Of a stretch of DNA of 64,000 bases, positions 63,336-64,000 are shown piece by piece. How positions within the stretch are numbered: position 1 is the first letter of the stretch; each line of letters begins with the position of its first letter. The notes below the pieces were generated by a model. It was not told the DNA's origin. It was given only the letters and a program-made list of their open reading frames with translations, and did no database searches. Source of the DNA: Pseudonocardia broussonetiae (GTDB taxonomy: Bacteria > Actinomycetota > Actinomycetes > Mycobacteriales > Pseudonocardiaceae); contig NZ_CP053564.1 in the NCBI RefSeq assembly GCF_013155125.1, positions 2,115,501-2,179,500 of the forward strand, read 5' to 3'. A program made the translations under genes and the position numbers.

Positions 63336-64000
63336 TCAGGCCGGCGGCACCGCCGTCGCCGGGTCGCCGTCGAGCGCCGCGGCCAGGCGCGGGCGCATCT
63401 CCGCCAGCGCGACGGGCAGGCTCAGGACCGACCCGAAGGACAGCGCGCCGTTGGTGGTGCTCTGCTCGGGCAGCAGGATCGCCCGCCCCTCGCGCGCGAC
63501 GCGCAGGTTCCCGAACACCGGGTCGTCGACGGTGCCGGTGGTGGCGAACGCGCCGTAGAGGCCGAGGACGAGCACGTCGGCGTCGAGCACGCCGAGCTGC
63601 TCGGGGCTCAGCTCCACCGGCGGCCGGTCCGGGCCGGTGAACAGGGCCTCGGCTGCGGGTGGGAGAGCGAGGCCGAGGTCGGCCAGGAACGCGGGCGCGG
63701 GGCCCTCGGCGTAGGCGTAGTAGGTGCCGTCCTCCAGCCGGGCGGCGAGCAGCCCGGTGCGCCCTGCGGGGATCGTCGACCGCAGGTCGGCGAACCCCTG
63801 CTCGACCGGCGCCACCAGCGCGGCCGCCTGCTCCTCGCGCCCGAGCGCGGTGCCGACGACCTCGGTGATCACCTGCCACGGGGCGCCGTAGTCGGCGTGC
63901 CCGACAGGCGGGCCGACGGTCGGGGCGATCGCGCTCAGCGTCGCGTACTCCTCCGGGGTCATCGAGTAGTTGACGCCCAGGACCAGGTCGGGCGCGAGCG
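63336..64000 (-). CDS. FecB/FepB-type iron-siderophore binding protein, 5' end off the window
   Basis: At least 221 residues of the C-terminal part of a type-III periplasmic binding protein. The cut frame begins ...LAPDLVLGVNYSMTPEEYATLSAIAPTVGPP, the typical FecB region (P-D-L-V-L-G...Y), and ends near SVLSLPVALAEMRPRLAAALDGD. The signal peptide and first lobe lie beyond the right edge. An iron(III)-siderophore or heme importer component is expected; partners would be off the window. Confidence 0.88.
   Translation of the reverse strand, partial: LAPDLVLGVNYSMTPEEYATLSAIAPTVGPPVGHADYGAPWQVITEVVGTALGREEQAAALVAPVEQGFADLRSTIPAGRTGLLAARLEDGTYYAYAEGPAPAFLADLGLALPPAAEALFTGPDRPPVELSPEQLGVLDADVLVLGLYGAFATTGTVDDPVFGNLRVAREGRAILLPEQSTTNGALSFGSVLSLPVALAEMRPRLAAALDGDPATAVPPA

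Overview
The window is high-GC chromosomal DNA from an actinomycete, most likely Pseudonocardia or a close relative in the Pseudonocardiales. The evidence is very high third-position GC, many GTG starts with 4-base start/stop overlaps, two Rpf/LysM proteins, a cvn-type conservon, a DUF5753 regulator with DUF397 partners, a deazaflavin (Ddn-type) reductase, a mycothiol-era DinB protein, GroEL with CIRCE sites, and a gene block matching M. tuberculosis Rv0429c-Rv0440. There are no rRNA genes, tRNA genes, insertion sequences or CRISPR arrays that I can support.

Layout, 0-16 kb. A truncated MarR gene and a gamma carbonic anhydrase come first, then a GerMN-like lipoprotein and a small membrane protein. 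Next is an operon of an ErcA-like iron alcohol dehydrogenase with a histidine kinase and a response regulator. It is followed by a molybdenum-hydroxylase maturation operon (MoxR/CoxD, VWA/CoxE, XdhC). Two Rpf genes flank moaC-mog-moaE, which runs on the opposite strand. A small accessory island (12.6-15.3 kb) carries two genes that look like conjugation-module remnants, an XRE/DUF5753 regulator with a palindromic operator, and two DUF397 genes. A MobA/MocA-like nucleotidyltransferase follows.

Layout, 16-37 kb. This part holds a helicase-associated protein, a four-gene conservon (cvnA-D) whose kinase has a tail of about 760 disordered residues, and an XPB-type helicase. A GAF kinase/NarL regulator pair, a complete branched-chain-amino-acid-type ABC importer (livFGHMK order) with a strong terminator, PspC, LtrA, and a divergent DinB/WYL pair sharing one perfect operator complete it.

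Layout, 37-48 kb. Solitary groEL (two CIRCE sites), moeA, psd, pssA, a CDC48-like ATPase, a LytR_C protein, a DUF3263 protein and def are in the mycobacterial order. A cytosolic-looking S1C protease follows. The 344 bp between moeA and psd contain a consensus Crp site and an intrinsic terminator, which may mark a small RNA.

Layout, 48-64 kb. Two NarL-type two-component systems, a 36-residue membrane protein coupled to a MacB/FtsX-type ABC exporter, a Ddn-like reductase, an atypical thiD and a form-II molybdenum hydroxylase (L-S-M) come first. Two tandem Ser/Thr kinases, an MftM-like methyltransferase, a DUF6328 protein and a truncated FecB-type binding protein close the window.

Together the scattered Mo genes (moaC, mog, moaE, moeA, a MocA-like transferase, CoxD/E, XdhC and the L-S-M subunits) make nearly a complete set for building and loading a molybdenum hydroxylase of unknown substrate. 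The ErcA operon and the MftM-like gene hint at alcohol/mycofactocin metabolism elsewhere in the genome.
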